Shown one piece after another: positions 15,062 to 23,989 of a stretch of DNA of 64,000 bases (position 1 is its first letter; the number at the start of each line of letters is the position of its first letter). This DNA comes from Acidobacteriota bacterium (GTDB lineage Bacteria; Acidobacteriota; Vicinamibacteria; Marinacidobacterales; Marinacidobacteraceae): contig JAJDUD010000012.1 of NCBI GenBank assembly GCA_022826825.1, positions 62,001-126,000 of the forward strand. Direction: 5' to 3'. Below the pieces are notes generated by a model. The model was not told where the DNA came from and made no database searches. It saw only the letters and a program-made list of their open reading frames with translations. Made by a program: the position numbers and the translations under genes.

Positions 15062-16798
15062 TCATGGCGTCCCGGGCAGGGTACCTGAAGGAGGAGCGAT
15101 CCCGGCCGGCGCGTCCGGAAGCTGCATCCGGTAGAGCGGCAGGGCGTCCACGCGGCGCACGATCTCCGCCTCGACATCCCGGAAGCCCTCGCCCCCCACC
15201 CCGCCGAACTCGGCCTCCAGACGGGCGGCACTGAGCCCCTCGGGAAGCCCGGCATCGGGCGGCGCCAGGTCGTCTTCCCGGACTCCGTGGGCGAGCCGGA
15301 CCTGCATCCAGCGAGCTCGCTCGGCATCTCCGGTCGCCATCAGCCCGAACCGGGTCCCCGCCTCGTCCATGAGCAGATCGGCGAAGGAGAATCCGGTCCC
15401 GCCCTCCGCTGCATCGAGCTGTTCCTTCAGCAGCCCGGCCCCGCCCGAGACGCCGTCGGGCGCCACCTGCACGATGCCCGCGCTCAGGAAGAAATGGCGC
15501 GCCCAGTCACGGCGGCCATGCAGGCTCAGCGGAAGGCGGCCCAGCAGTCCACGCGCTTCCTCCCCGCCGCCGGGGACACGCGCCAGGTCGAGCAGCGAGG
15601 GATGTCCGAACGCTCCCCCGAGGGCGAGCAGGGCAGCCCGGTTCTCGGCCAAGGCGTCGCCTCCCACCGAACGGACGGCGGCGAGCGCGAACGTGCGCCG
15701 CAGCACCGCCGAGGTCCGGTCCGGCTGCTCCCGGAGGAGATCGGCGTCCCGGACGAGGAGCGTCAGGTAACCGCCCACCCGCGAGTGGATTCCCGCGCCG
15801 GTGTCCTCCCTCTCCCGCCAGCGCACCACGATCGTCGAGTCCGCGATCCGAACCTCATCGAAGGGCGCGAGCAGCGCCGCTACCACAGTGTTCCGGCGCA
15901 GCCAGCGCGAGAAAACGCGGGACGAGGACCGAACGAGGACGGGCGGCGCCTCGATGCCTCCAACCCGGACGGACCGGAACGCCGCCCGGAACTCGCCGTC
16001 CTCCACGGTCGGCTGCGCGGTCGCCGCGATGTTCAGGAAACGCTCGCCGAACGCGGGAACGGCGACCGGCATCGAACCGGCGATTTCCATCGCATCGCCG
16101 GCAGGGGCGGCCTGGAACCGCACTCCCGGGTCCACACCCACGGCGGCAAGCGCCAGCCGGAAGCCGGCGGCGAAGGTGCCCGCGTTCAGGGTTGCCTGCG
16201 AACCGGGCGCTCCGTCCCGATAGAACTCGGCAAAAGCGTCGCGGTACTGGCCGTCCGGCGATCCGGGCGGGCCGATGGGATCCGTCACCGCAACCCGGTC
16301 GGTGATCAGCAGGAGCAGCACGGCGACGCTCGCGAGGAGAACCGCGGCAATGGCGACCAGCACCGGAATCAGGACCAGCGCCGAGCCGAGTCCCCGTGCG
16401 ATGACAGCGCCGAACAGCGCGCCGACGAACATCCCGGTCAACGGCGCGAGCAGGGTGGCCACCTCGGGAAAGGCGAAGCTCTCGAGCACCCGCCAGGGAG
16501 CGGCGTCCGGAGCCGCGATCACCAGCGCAGTCACTACGGTGCCGATGAGCAGCGAGGGGAGCAGAACCAGGAAGAACCCGCTGAGGACGCCCCGCATCCG
16601 CGGCAGGGCCAGCGGAATCAGAACCCCCACGGGGATGAACCAGAGCCCCTGCCGGGAGAGCCCGTAGGCGAGCGAGCCGAAGTCCGCCCCGGGGAACGAA
16701 CCGTCGGGCCCGTAGGCCGCGGCAAAGAACGCGTAAGCCGTCAGGGCGGCGGCGGCCCCGAGGTTACGAATCCCGAAACGGGAGCGCTCTTCCGCCAT
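15062..16798 (-). CDS. Membrane protein of unknown function
   Basis: A 578-residue protein with about five N-terminal transmembrane helices (residues ~12-30, 50-68, 74-100, 118-135, 140-168; for example LVLIPVLVAIAAVLLASVAV) followed by a ~400-residue soluble part. The soluble part has alternating beta-like and helical segments (FRLALAAVGVDPGVRFQAAP, RSVRVGGIEAPPVLVRSSSR, RTFALAAVRSVGGDALAENR, DWARHFFLSAGIVQVAPDGV). No catalytic signature is recognised. The start lies 6 nt after the stop of the BNR gene, so they are probably co-transcribed. The topology suggests an anchored extracytoplasmic or cytoplasmic sensor or enzyme, but that is inference. Confidence 0.75.
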   Translation of the reverse strand: MAEERSRFGIRNLGAAAALTAYAFFAAAYGPDGSFPGADFGSLAYGLSRQGLWFIPVGVLIPLALPRMRGVLSGFFLVLLPSLLIGTVVTALVIAAPDAAPWRVLESFAFPEVATLLAPLTGMFVGALFGAVIARGLGSALVLIPVLVAIAAVLLASVAVLLLLITDRVAVTDPIGPPGSPDGQYRDAFAEFYRDGAPGSQATLNAGTFAAGFRLALAAVGVDPGVRFQAAPAGDAMEIAGSMPVAVPAFGERFLNIAATAQPTVEDGEFRAAFRSVRVGGIEAPPVLVRSSSRVFSRWLRRNTVVAALLAPFDEVRIADSTIVVRWREREDTGAGIHSRVGGYLTLLVRDADLLREQPDRTSAVLRRTFALAAVRSVGGDALAENRAALLALGGAFGHPSLLDLARVPGGGEEARGLLGRLPLSLHGRRDWARHFFLSAGIVQVAPDGVSGGAGLLKEQLDAAEGGTGFSFADLLMDEAGTRFGLMATGDAERARWMQVRLAHGVREDDLAPPDAGLPEGLSAARLEAEFGGVGGEGFRDVEAEIVRRVDALPLYRMQLPDAPAGIAPPSGTLPGTP

Positions 16799-16804
16799 CG
16801 GGAC

Positions 16805-19800
16805 CTAACGCGATGAGCCACCCGCCGCTCTCGCATCGGCCAGCGACCGCCAGAAGGGCGGGAGCTGCTCGTCCATCAACTGGCGGTATTCCCCGCGGGC
16901 CGTCTCGAAGCGCTCCGTGAGAATCCCGTGAACCTCGCGCTGCTGGTCGGTGGGCGCGAAGTCGGCGCCGTCCCAGCCGGCGTCGTTCGCGAGGGCGCCG
17001 AGTCGGCCGTAGAGCCGCATCGGCGCCCGGAAGGCGTCCTCGCGAGCTCCGGTGAGCCCCACATCGAAGAAGCGACCCTCGATGGCGATCGCCGTCCCCG
17101 CGATTTCGCCGGCGCTCTCGAGCAGCGCGGTGAACCGCTCGTCTCCGGCGTGGCGCTCCCGGAGCCCCTCGATCTCCCGGCGCACCCACTCGAGCTCGTC
17201 CACCATCTCCGCCAACTCGTTGAGCTGTTCGTGGATGGCGTTCAGGAACGCGTACTTCTCCCGGATGTCGTCGGGGGTCGCGGCGGATACCGGATCGACC
17301 TCAACCCGCAGGGTGGTCTCCGCGGTGTGTTCCCCCACCGTGACCCGGGCGGTGTAGGAACCCGGCGGCTGGAGCAGTCCGCGATAGCCGGGGAAGATGT
17401 CGAGGTCCCAGGTGCGGATCCGGCGCTGTCCGTCCTCGCCCATTTCCACCCAGTCGCGGTCGGGGGGGCGGGTCCGCAGGGTAGCCCGGTCAGGGGTCTC
17501 GCCGCGGAGGTCCCAGTACACCCGGGACAGCCCCGCACCCGCCGGGCCGCGCAGGGTTCGCACCGTCTCGCCATTGCCGTTCACGATGGTGATCTCGGCG
17601 CGTTCACCGGCGGCGTCCCCGTCCACCCACCAGGAGATCGGAGCCCCGTAAGGAGCGTTCCGGCCGGTCACCAGGCTGCCCGGCTCCGACTTGATGCTCT
17701 GCCGCGGCAGGAACCGCCAGGCGGTCGGCGAATCGAAGACCCGGAGCGGGTCGCTCGACGCTTCCGCGAGATCCCGGAGCGGACCGATGCCGTCCAGGAT
17801 GTAGAAGCCGCGGCCGTAGGTCCCGACCACCAGGTCCTGGAATCGTTCCTGGACGACCATCCCGTAGATCGGCGCCGGCGGCATGTCGAGCTGGAGCGAG
17901 AACCAGGATTCGCCGTCGTCGAGGCTCGCCCAGACCCGGTTGTCGGTACCGGCGAACAGGATGCCGGCGCGGCCCGGATCCTCCCGCACGACGTGGACGA
18001 ACGAGAACGGCGACTCGGGGATTCCCCCGCTGATCCGCTCCCAGCTCGCTCCGAGATCCCGGGTGCGGTAGATGTGCGGGCGGAAGTCACCGGACTGGTG
18101 CCAGCTCACCGCGAGATATGCGGCCTCCGGATCGTGATGCGAGGGCTCGATGAACTTGACCCAGGCGTCCTGATCGAGCCCCGGCACGTTCCCGCTCCGG
18201 TCGAGCCAGGTCTCCCCGCCGTCGGTCGTGACGTGGACCTTCCCGTCCACGCTTCCGGCCCAGAGCTGGCCGGCCCGGAGGGGCGACTCGGCGAGCGCGA
18301 ACAGCACCGAACCGTCGAACGTGTAGAGGTTGTCGACGGTGATGCCGCCGGAGTCCTGCTGGCGCGACTTGTCGTTCGTGGTCAGGTCGGGGCTGATGAT
18401 CTCCCATGACTGGCCGCGGTTCGTGCTCCGGTGGACGAACTGGCTGCCGACCCAGGTGGTCCCCGGTTCGTGGCGCGACAGGACCATCGGGAAGTTCCAG
18501 TGCCAGCGCACCTTCAGGTCCGCGGGCGCCCAGCCGTAGCCCGCCTCCGGCCAGACGCGGATGTCCCGGACGTGTCCGGTGCGGTCGTCGTAGATCTCCA
18601 GCCCGCCGTCGTAGCAGCCCGACCAGACCATGTTGTCGTCGTGCGGTTCCGGGGTGGCCCAACCGCTCTCGCAGCCCCCGACCCCCTCCCAGAGCCCGAG
18701 CGGGATTCCTCCACCGGGAGTGCGGCTGGGTCCCCGGTAGGAGTAGCCGTCCTGCCGGTTTCCGTAGACCCGGTAGGGGATCCGGTCATCCACGGTGACG
18801 TGGTACATCTGGGCGACCGGCGGCACCACCCGGCGCCAGCTCTCGCCGCGGTTCTCGGAGATGCTGCCGCCGCCGTCGTGCCCGACCAGGATGCGCTCCG
18901 GCATCCAGGGGTCCACCCAGACGTCGTGGTTGTCGCCGCCGGCGCGGTAGGACGTCTCGATCAGGGTGCGGCCCCCGTCCACGGTGGTGCTGAACAGCAC
19001 CGAGGCGAAGTAGACGCGGTTGGCGTCCGCCGAATCCACGGCGATCCGGACGTAGTAGGGCGCCCGCTCGGCGAGGTCGTGGTGGGTCATCATCAGCCGC
19101 CACGAGTCCCCGCCGTCGTCGGAGCGGTAAAAACCCGGGCTCTCGTCCTCGATCAGGGCATACCAGCGGTCGGGGTCGCTCGGGGCGATCCCGACGGCGA
19201 CCTTGCCGATGGGATGCGCTTCCCCGCCGGGGAGTCCCCGGCCGCCGCCTCCGTCCCCGGACTTCTCCCCCGAAATCCGTTCCCAGGAGTCGCCTCCGTC
19301 ACGCGAGCGGTAGAGCCCGCTGCCCGGCCCGCCGCTCCGGAGGCCGCCGGTGTCGATCTGGAGCTGCCACATCCCGGCGAGCAGGCGCTCGGGGTGGCGC
19401 AGATCCATGGAGAGGTCGGAACAGCCGGTGTTCTCGTCCACATGGAGGACCAGCTCCCACTTCGCGCCCCCGTCCCGCGTCCGATACACCCCACGCTCCG
19501 GCTGCGGCGCATAGGAGTGGCCCAGGGCGCAGGCATAGACGAGGTTCGGATCCTCCGGATGGACCAGGATGCGGGCGATGCGCCCGGTGGCTTCGAGGCC
19601 GCGGTGGTGAAACGACCGCCCGCCGTCGGTGGAGCGATAGATGCCGTTCCCCATCGCGAGCGCCGGGCGGATGATGAAGGTCTCTCCGGTCCCGGCCCAG
19701 ACCTGGCCGGGATGCGACGGCGAGACCGCGAGCGCGCTGATCGACGCCGCGTCCTGGTCGTCGAAGACCGGCGCCCAGGTCACGCCGCGGTCGCTCGACT

Positions 19801-20026
19801 TCCAGATGCCGCCCGAGGCGGCGCCGAAGTAGATGACGTCGGGGTTGCCCCATTCGCCCGTGGCCGCGCTCAGCCGGTTCCCGTCGGGACCGATGGTGCG
19901 CCACTGTAGACCGCCTAGCAGGGATGGATCGATCGGGGCGGGCTGTGCGACGGCCGCTCCCGAGAGGATCAGCAGGAATCCGGAGAACAGAACGAATGTG
20001 AGACAGGCGGAGAGTCGTTCCAGCAT
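16805..20026 (-). CDS. Secreted sortilin/BNR-repeat beta-propeller protein
   Basis: A 1073-residue exported protein (signal MLERLSACLTFVLFSGFLLILSGAAVAQ). The N-terminal ~750 residues contain many Asp-box motifs typical of the VPS10/sortilin and BNR propellers: SSDRGVTW, STDGGRSF, TRDGGAKW, SRDGGDSW, SDDGGDSW, TTDGGETW, TRDLGASW and LDDGESW. A FlgD-like Ig domain follows (~830-930; RAEITIVNGNGETVRTLRGP, YWDLRGETPD), then a helical tail. Such proteins are often annotated as glycosyl hydrolase, but no sialidase active-site residues are recognisable. They are expanded in Acidobacteriota; the role is probably binding or assembly outside the cell. A broken fragment of a paralogue lies at 27031-27165. 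Confidence 0.85.
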   Translation of the reverse strand: MLERLSACLTFVLFSGFLLILSGAAVAQPAPIDPSLLGGLQWRTIGPDGNRLSAATGEWGNPDVIYFGAASGGIWKSSDRGVTWAPVFDDQDAASISALAVSPSHPGQVWAGTGETFIIRPALAMGNGIYRSTDGGRSFHHRGLEATGRIARILVHPEDPNLVYACALGHSYAPQPERGVYRTRDGGAKWELVLHVDENTGCSDLSMDLRHPERLLAGMWQLQIDTGGLRSGGPGSGLYRSRDGGDSWERISGEKSGDGGGGRGLPGGEAHPIGKVAVGIAPSDPDRWYALIEDESPGFYRSDDGGDSWRLMMTHHDLAERAPYYVRIAVDSADANRVYFASVLFSTTVDGGRTLIETSYRAGGDNHDVWVDPWMPERILVGHDGGGSISENRGESWRRVVPPVAQMYHVTVDDRIPYRVYGNRQDGYSYRGPSRTPGGGIPLGLWEGVGGCESGWATPEPHDDNMVWSGCYDGGLEIYDDRTGHVRDIRVWPEAGYGWAPADLKVRWHWNFPMVLSRHEPGTTWVGSQFVHRSTNRGQSWEIISPDLTTNDKSRQQDSGGITVDNLYTFDGSVLFALAESPLRAGQLWAGSVDGKVHVTTDGGETWLDRSGNVPGLDQDAWVKFIEPSHHDPEAAYLAVSWHQSGDFRPHIYRTRDLGASWERISGGIPESPFSFVHVVREDPGRAGILFAGTDNRVWASLDDGESWFSLQLDMPPAPIYGMVVQERFQDLVVGTYGRGFYILDGIGPLRDLAEASSDPLRVFDSPTAWRFLPRQSIKSEPGSLVTGRNAPYGAPISWWVDGDAAGERAEITIVNGNGETVRTLRGPAGAGLSRVYWDLRGETPDRATLRTRPPDRDWVEMGEDGQRRIRTWDLDIFPGYRGLLQPPGSYTARVTVGEHTAETTLRVEVDPVSAATPDDIREKYAFLNAIHEQLNELAEMVDELEWVRREIEGLRERHAGDERFTALLESAGEIAGTAIAIEGRFFDVGLTGAREDAFRAPMRLYGRLGALANDAGWDGADFAPTDQQREVHGILTERFETARGEYRQLMDEQLPPFWRSLADARAAGGSSR

Positions 20027-20191
20027 GTTGCGGGGACGTTAGCAGTCCGCCAACCGCCTCGGCGTCAGCTCCCTCACGCCGTCAAGGGCAGCCTGATACG
20101 AAAGTGCCGGCAGTACCGAGCTGGAGAATCCCGATCGCACCGCGCATTGCCGGCGTGTCCACCCCCCGCCGACGAAAGGAAGCTCGCGGGT

Positions 20192-20650
20192 TTACCGGCT
20201 CTGACGACCGGAGGGCAGTCGTCCCCCTCCTCGATCCGCCTGCTCCTCGTCGGTGCATGCGGAGCACGCGCCCGCGCGGCAGATGCGGGCACTCTGCACC
20301 AGCGCGCCAGCGAGGAGCAGGCTGCCGGCGGCCGACGTCACGGTCTCGGGCAGCGGCTCGAGCCAACCGGCGAGGGAGGCTGCCCAGAGCCCGGCTCCCG
20401 CTCCAAAGGTGAGGACCACGGCCGCGTTCCTGCCGGCAGGGCCGAGGCCGAGCAGCACCGCGCCGAGAAGGACGGTCGCGGCCCAGACGGCTCGCTCGAC
20501 GCCTTCAGAGAGGGCGAGCGCGGGCGCCACCGCGACCAGCAACGGGGTGACCGCGCAGTGCACGCCGCACCAGGCCGCTGCGCACGCCGCCAGTCGCGAT
20601 CCGGAGGCCAGAACCGCACCAGGCGGAACGGTTGCGAGAGGACTTTTCAT
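20192..20650 (-). CDS. MerC-domain membrane protein
   Basis: A 152-residue protein with four hydrophobic segments and the MerC-type pattern near the N-terminus, CAAAWCGVHCAVTPLLVAVA, with Cys pairs that can bind soft metals. The C-terminus adds more Cys (ICRAGACSACTDEEQ). MerC proteins move mercury or, in homologues lacking a mer operon, other metals across the inner membrane. ATG 20650 is chosen because upstream codons encode only a basic stretch. It is divergent from a small His/Cys-rich protein and a His-rich TonB receptor, so it probably belongs to a metal-handling locus. No merR-type regulator is adjacent. Confidence 0.75.
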   Translation of the reverse strand: MKSPLATVPPGAVLASGSRLAACAAAWCGVHCAVTPLLVAVAPALALSEGVERAVWAATVLLGAVLLGLGPAGRNAAVVLTFGAGAGLWAASLAGWLEPLPETVTSAAGSLLLAGALVQSARICRAGACSACTDEEQADRGGGRLPSGRQSR

Positions 20651-20822
20651 GATGAGACGGCGACGATGGTGGCGAACCGAAAGCGGGATCCGAACCGGAA
20701 GCCGTGACAATTATGGACGCCAGTGCGTTCTCGTGGAAGACCGATGATCCAGGGACGGAGGCAAGACGGGCTTTACAGCAAACCGGCCTGGCCGGTAAAC
20801 TGCCCGGTTCGGTTCGACAGCA

Positions 20823-21125
20823 ATGCGACGAGTACGCGCCCACCCGGAGCCCGCACGGCGCAGCCTTGGGTGGAGCGCATGGATCGTTGTCCTCGCGCTG
20901 GCGGTGGCCGGCGCCGCCGCCGCCGAGGTCTTGTGTCACGAAGAGCACGAGGTCGATGAGCACTGCGCGGTCTGCCATCTCCCGCAGCCGCCGGCCGCGC
21001 AACTCTCCGGCTCGTTGCGGATCGGCTTCGCCGATGCCGCGGACCCGCTTGAACAGGCGCGCGAGGTCGTCCGGGTCCCGTCCCGGCTTTACCTTCGCCA
21101 GCCCGCCCGCGCTCCTCCCGCGTAG
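20823..21125 (+). CDS. Small exported His/Cys-rich protein, probably metal-binding
   Basis: A 100-residue protein with an N-terminal membrane or signal segment (SLGWSAWIVVLALAVAGAAA) followed at once by a dense metal-ligand cluster, CHEEHEVDEHCAVCHLPQ: three Cys and four His within 18 residues. Similar small DUF2946-like proteins accompany copper or zinc TonB receptors. The start is ATG 20823. It stands ~205 bp upstream of the TonB receptor on the same strand. The predicted location is the periplasm, where it could bind Zn, Cu or Hg. The C-terminal half is unstructured and basic. Confidence 0.6.
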   Translation: MRRVRAHPEPARRSLGWSAWIVVLALAVAGAAAAEVLCHEEHEVDEHCAVCHLPQPPAAQLSGSLRIGFADAADPLEQAREVVRVPSRLYLRQPARAPPA

Positions 21126-21330
21126 TTCCGAGAAAACGCCGTGCTCGTCCGCCGCCAGGCGGCGGGCGTCGGGCCGGCACGCGCCGGCGGTCGTCTGACC
21201 GGGCGCGTCCCCCCGCGGTCACCGCGCTCCCCCGACTCCGTTCGGGACGCCCTCAGAACGAGGTTCACCGCGGTACGCACGGCTGCCGCCGGAACCGTCT
21301 TGCCGAGGGCAGGAAATCGGGAGGACAACG

Positions 21331-23745
21331 ATGCACCGATCCAAAATCACTTCTTTTCTGACTTGTTGCCTGATGGCCGGCCTGCTGGCGGCCTTCGGGC
21401 CTGCGCCGGTGGCGGCGCAGGAGACCGGCGCGGTGCGCGGCACCGTGACCCTGGAGCGATACGGCCCCGTTCACGGCGCGGTCGTCCTGTTCGTGGGCAC
21501 CGGCAGGTTCGCGTTGACCGACGAACAGGGGCGGTTCGCGATCGCCGGCGTTCCGGCCGGCTCCTACGACGTCCTTGCGCAGCGCGAACTCCTCACCGCG
21601 GGACGGCAGACGGTGACCGTCCTTCCGGGCGGGACGGCGACGGTGGACTTCGAACTCGGTCTCTCGCCCGTTCGCGAGGACGTGACGGTGACCGCCTCGG
21701 TGGACGGAACCGAGACCGCGCTCGAGGCATTCAACGCGGTCACCAGCATGGACGCGTTCGATATCGCGCGCGAGTCGGCCGCGAGTCTCGCCGACGCCCT
21801 GCGGAACGAACCGGGGATTGCGGTGCGCGGCTTCGGCCCCGGAGCCGCCCGGCCGATCATTCGCGGCTTCGACGGCGACCGGGTCATGATTCTGGAGGAC
21901 GGCGTCCGCACCGGGGACCTGTCGAGCGAGTCCGGCGACCACGGCGTCGCGGTGGATCCGAACAGCGCAGAACGCGTCGAAATCGTCCGCGGGCCGGCGA
22001 CGTTGCTCTACGGCTCGAACGCGGTCGGCGGGCTCGTCAACGTGATCACGCCCCAGGAGAGCTACCGGGAGTCGCCGCCGCAGGGTACGCGGGCAAAGTT
22101 CAGCGCCGACCTGGGAAGCCCGAACTCGCAGGCGGGCGCGAACGCCAGCGTGCAGCACGCGCAGGCGAACGGAGTGCACTACTGGGCCTCGGGCAGCACG
22201 CGGCGGACGGAGGACTACAACACGCCCGCGGGGGTCGTCGAGAACTCCGCCACCGAGGCAAGCCACGCGCAGGCCGGCCTGGGCTGGACCGGCGACCGGT
22301 TCTTCACCAGCGCCGGGGTGACCGTGAACGACGGCCGCTTTGGAGTGCCGATCGTCGGCGAGTTCCACGTACACCACGATGACCACGGAGACGAGCACGG
22401 CGGACCCGAAGAGGAGCATCACGACGAGCACGAAGGGGAGCACGAGGAGGAGATGCATGGCACGACCGATATCGAACTCGACTGGCAGCGTCGCGCCGGG
22501 CGCTTCGACTTCGGCATGAAAGACCTTGGCAACCGCGTCATCGAGGGAGGACGGCTCAGCCTGAGCGTCGTGGATTGGGGACACGACGAGCTGGAGACCG
22601 AAGCCGGGCAGCAGCGCGTCGGCACGCGCTACGACAACCGGGTCTATATCCTCCGGGCCGACGTGGACCAGCGGCAGACGGAGCGTCTGTCGGGACGGTT
22701 CGGCGTCTGGACGCAGGTGCGGGATTTCGAGGCCGCGGGAGCCGAAGCGCTGGCCCCGCGGACCGACCTGACGTCCTTCGCGGCCTTCGCCTACGAAGAA
22801 CTGACCCTGGGGCGATTCCGTGTCCAGTTCGGCGGCCGGATCGACCGTGACGACTACGGAGTGGCGGAACGCATGGGCGGCCATGGGCACGAAGAGGAAC
22901 ACGGACACGAGGAGGAACACGGGCACGAGGAGCACGGCGAGGAGGGCGAGATGCATCGGCCCGAGGCGCCCGACGCGCGCGACCGCAGCTTCGCGGGTGT
23001 CTCCGCGTCGGTCGGCATCCACGCGGATCTCGGCGCCGGCAACGCGCTGGTGGCCAACCTGACGCGCTCCCACCGCGCGCCGGCCATCGAGGAGCTGTAC
23101 AACTTCGGCGCCCACGCCGGCACCCTCTCCTTCGACATCGGCAACCCGGACCTCGACGCCGAGTCCACCCTCGGACTGGACCTGAGCCTGCGGCACCGGG
23201 GCGACCGTGTCCGCGGTGACCTGAACTACTTCGTGTACGAGATCGACAACTTCATCTTCGGCAACCGCAGCGAGGTGATCATCGACAACCTGCCGGTGTA
23301 CGACATCCTGCAGGGCGACAGCCGCTTCGCCGGATTCGACGCGGAGGCCAGCGCCCGGCTCGCCGGACGGACCTGGTTGACCCTCGGCATCGGGTACGTG
23401 GACGCGCGGCTGACGGCGAACGATGAAGCGCTGCCGCGGATTCCGCCGCTGCGCGGCTCGCTGAAACTCGACATCCCCTACGGCGGGTTCACGCTGAGCC
23501 CACACGTGGAGTTCGCCGGGCGGCAAGCCGACGTGTTCCGGGGCGAGACCGAGACCGAGGGCTACACCCTCGTCAACCTGCGGGCCTCGTACGTCTGGCC
23601 GCGGCAGAACCTGGCGCACATCCTGTCCTTCACGGGCTACAACCTCACCGACGAGCTCTATCGGAACCACACGTCGTACATCAAGGACCGGGCCCCCGAG
23701 ATGGGTCGCGGGTTCCGGGTGAGCTACGCGGTGCGGTTCCACTAG
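21331..23745 (+). CDS. TonB-dependent receptor with histidine-rich extracellular loops (zinc/copper type)
   Basis: An 804-residue outer-membrane receptor. A signal peptide (SFLTCCLMAGLLAAFGPAPVAAQ) is followed by a short carboxypeptidase-regulatory-like domain (~30-110; GAVRGTVTLERYGPVHGAVV), a TonB plug (SLADALRNEPGIAVRGFGPG, IIRGFDGDRVMILEDGVRTG, RVEIVRGPATLLYGSNAVGG), then a beta barrel ending in Phe-His. Two loops are extraordinarily His/Glu-rich, at ~345-378 (HVHHDDHGDEHGG…EEHHDEHEGEHEEEMH) and ~515-542 (HGHEEEHGHEEEHGHEEHGE). Such loops mark zinc receptors of the ZnuD kind and suggest capture of Zn2+ or another divalent metal at the surface. Neighbouring MerC-like and His/Cys proteins agree with a metal role. 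Confidence 0.88.
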   Translation: MHRSKITSFLTCCLMAGLLAAFGPAPVAAQETGAVRGTVTLERYGPVHGAVVLFVGTGRFALTDEQGRFAIAGVPAGSYDVLAQRELLTAGRQTVTVLPGGTATVDFELGLSPVREDVTVTASVDGTETALEAFNAVTSMDAFDIARESAASLADALRNEPGIAVRGFGPGAARPIIRGFDGDRVMILEDGVRTGDLSSESGDHGVAVDPNSAERVEIVRGPATLLYGSNAVGGLVNVITPQESYRESPPQGTRAKFSADLGSPNSQAGANASVQHAQANGVHYWASGSTRRTEDYNTPAGVVENSATEASHAQAGLGWTGDRFFTSAGVTVNDGRFGVPIVGEFHVHHDDHGDEHGGPEEEHHDEHEGEHEEEMHGTTDIELDWQRRAGRFDFGMKDLGNRVIEGGRLSLSVVDWGHDELETEAGQQRVGTRYDNRVYILRADVDQRQTERLSGRFGVWTQVRDFEAAGAEALAPRTDLTSFAAFAYEELTLGRFRVQFGGRIDRDDYGVAERMGGHGHEEEHGHEEEHGHEEHGEEGEMHRPEAPDARDRSFAGVSASVGIHADLGAGNALVANLTRSHRAPAIEELYNFGAHAGTLSFDIGNPDLDAESTLGLDLSLRHRGDRVRGDLNYFVYEIDNFIFGNRSEVIIDNLPVYDILQGDSRFAGFDAEASARLAGRTWLTLGIGYVDARLTANDEALPRIPPLRGSLKLDIPYGGFTLSPHVEFAGRQADVFRGETETEGYTLVNLRASYVWPRQNLAHILSFTGYNLTDELYRNHTSYIKDRAPEMGRGFRVSYAVRFH

Positions 23746-23989
23746 AGCCCGCCAACATCGGACGGCCGATCCGCGGTCTGCATCCTCGCAGCACCCGGGT
23801 CGGCCCGGCGCGCCGCCGGCCGGTGGCGGTGAGAGTGCGGTCCGCCCGATGACGGGGACGGCTCGGAGCGCCGGCATTTTGCCGCCGCGTTTATCCTTGC
23901 GGCCGCGCGACCGATGGTCCGCACCGCCCGAACGCGCTTGGCGGTAACCGACACCACCGTTCCCCTCGTCAGACCGAAAGAGAAGACCG
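23746..23989. repeat. Intergenic spacer with a dispersed 19-bp repeat
   Basis: A non-coding gap of 244 bp between the receptor and the first permease. It holds CGCCCGATGACGGGGACGG at 23843-23861, identical to 11480-11498 and, inverted, to 35685-35703, and then a GAGCGCCGGC element like those in the palindromic repeats. No ribosome-binding site or ORF was found for the ABC ATPase that would be expected with these permeases. Confidence 0.6.

Noticed and set aside
16805-20026. Calling the BNR protein a sialidase
   Set aside because: Asp boxes are present, but the Arg triad and other catalytic residues of sialidases are not recognisable; the sortilin-like propeller reading is safer.
22380-22945. 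Short near-tandem repeats that might suggest a CRISPR array or minisatellite
   Set aside because: They are in-frame His/Glu codons inside the TonB receptor, with no spacers of constant length.
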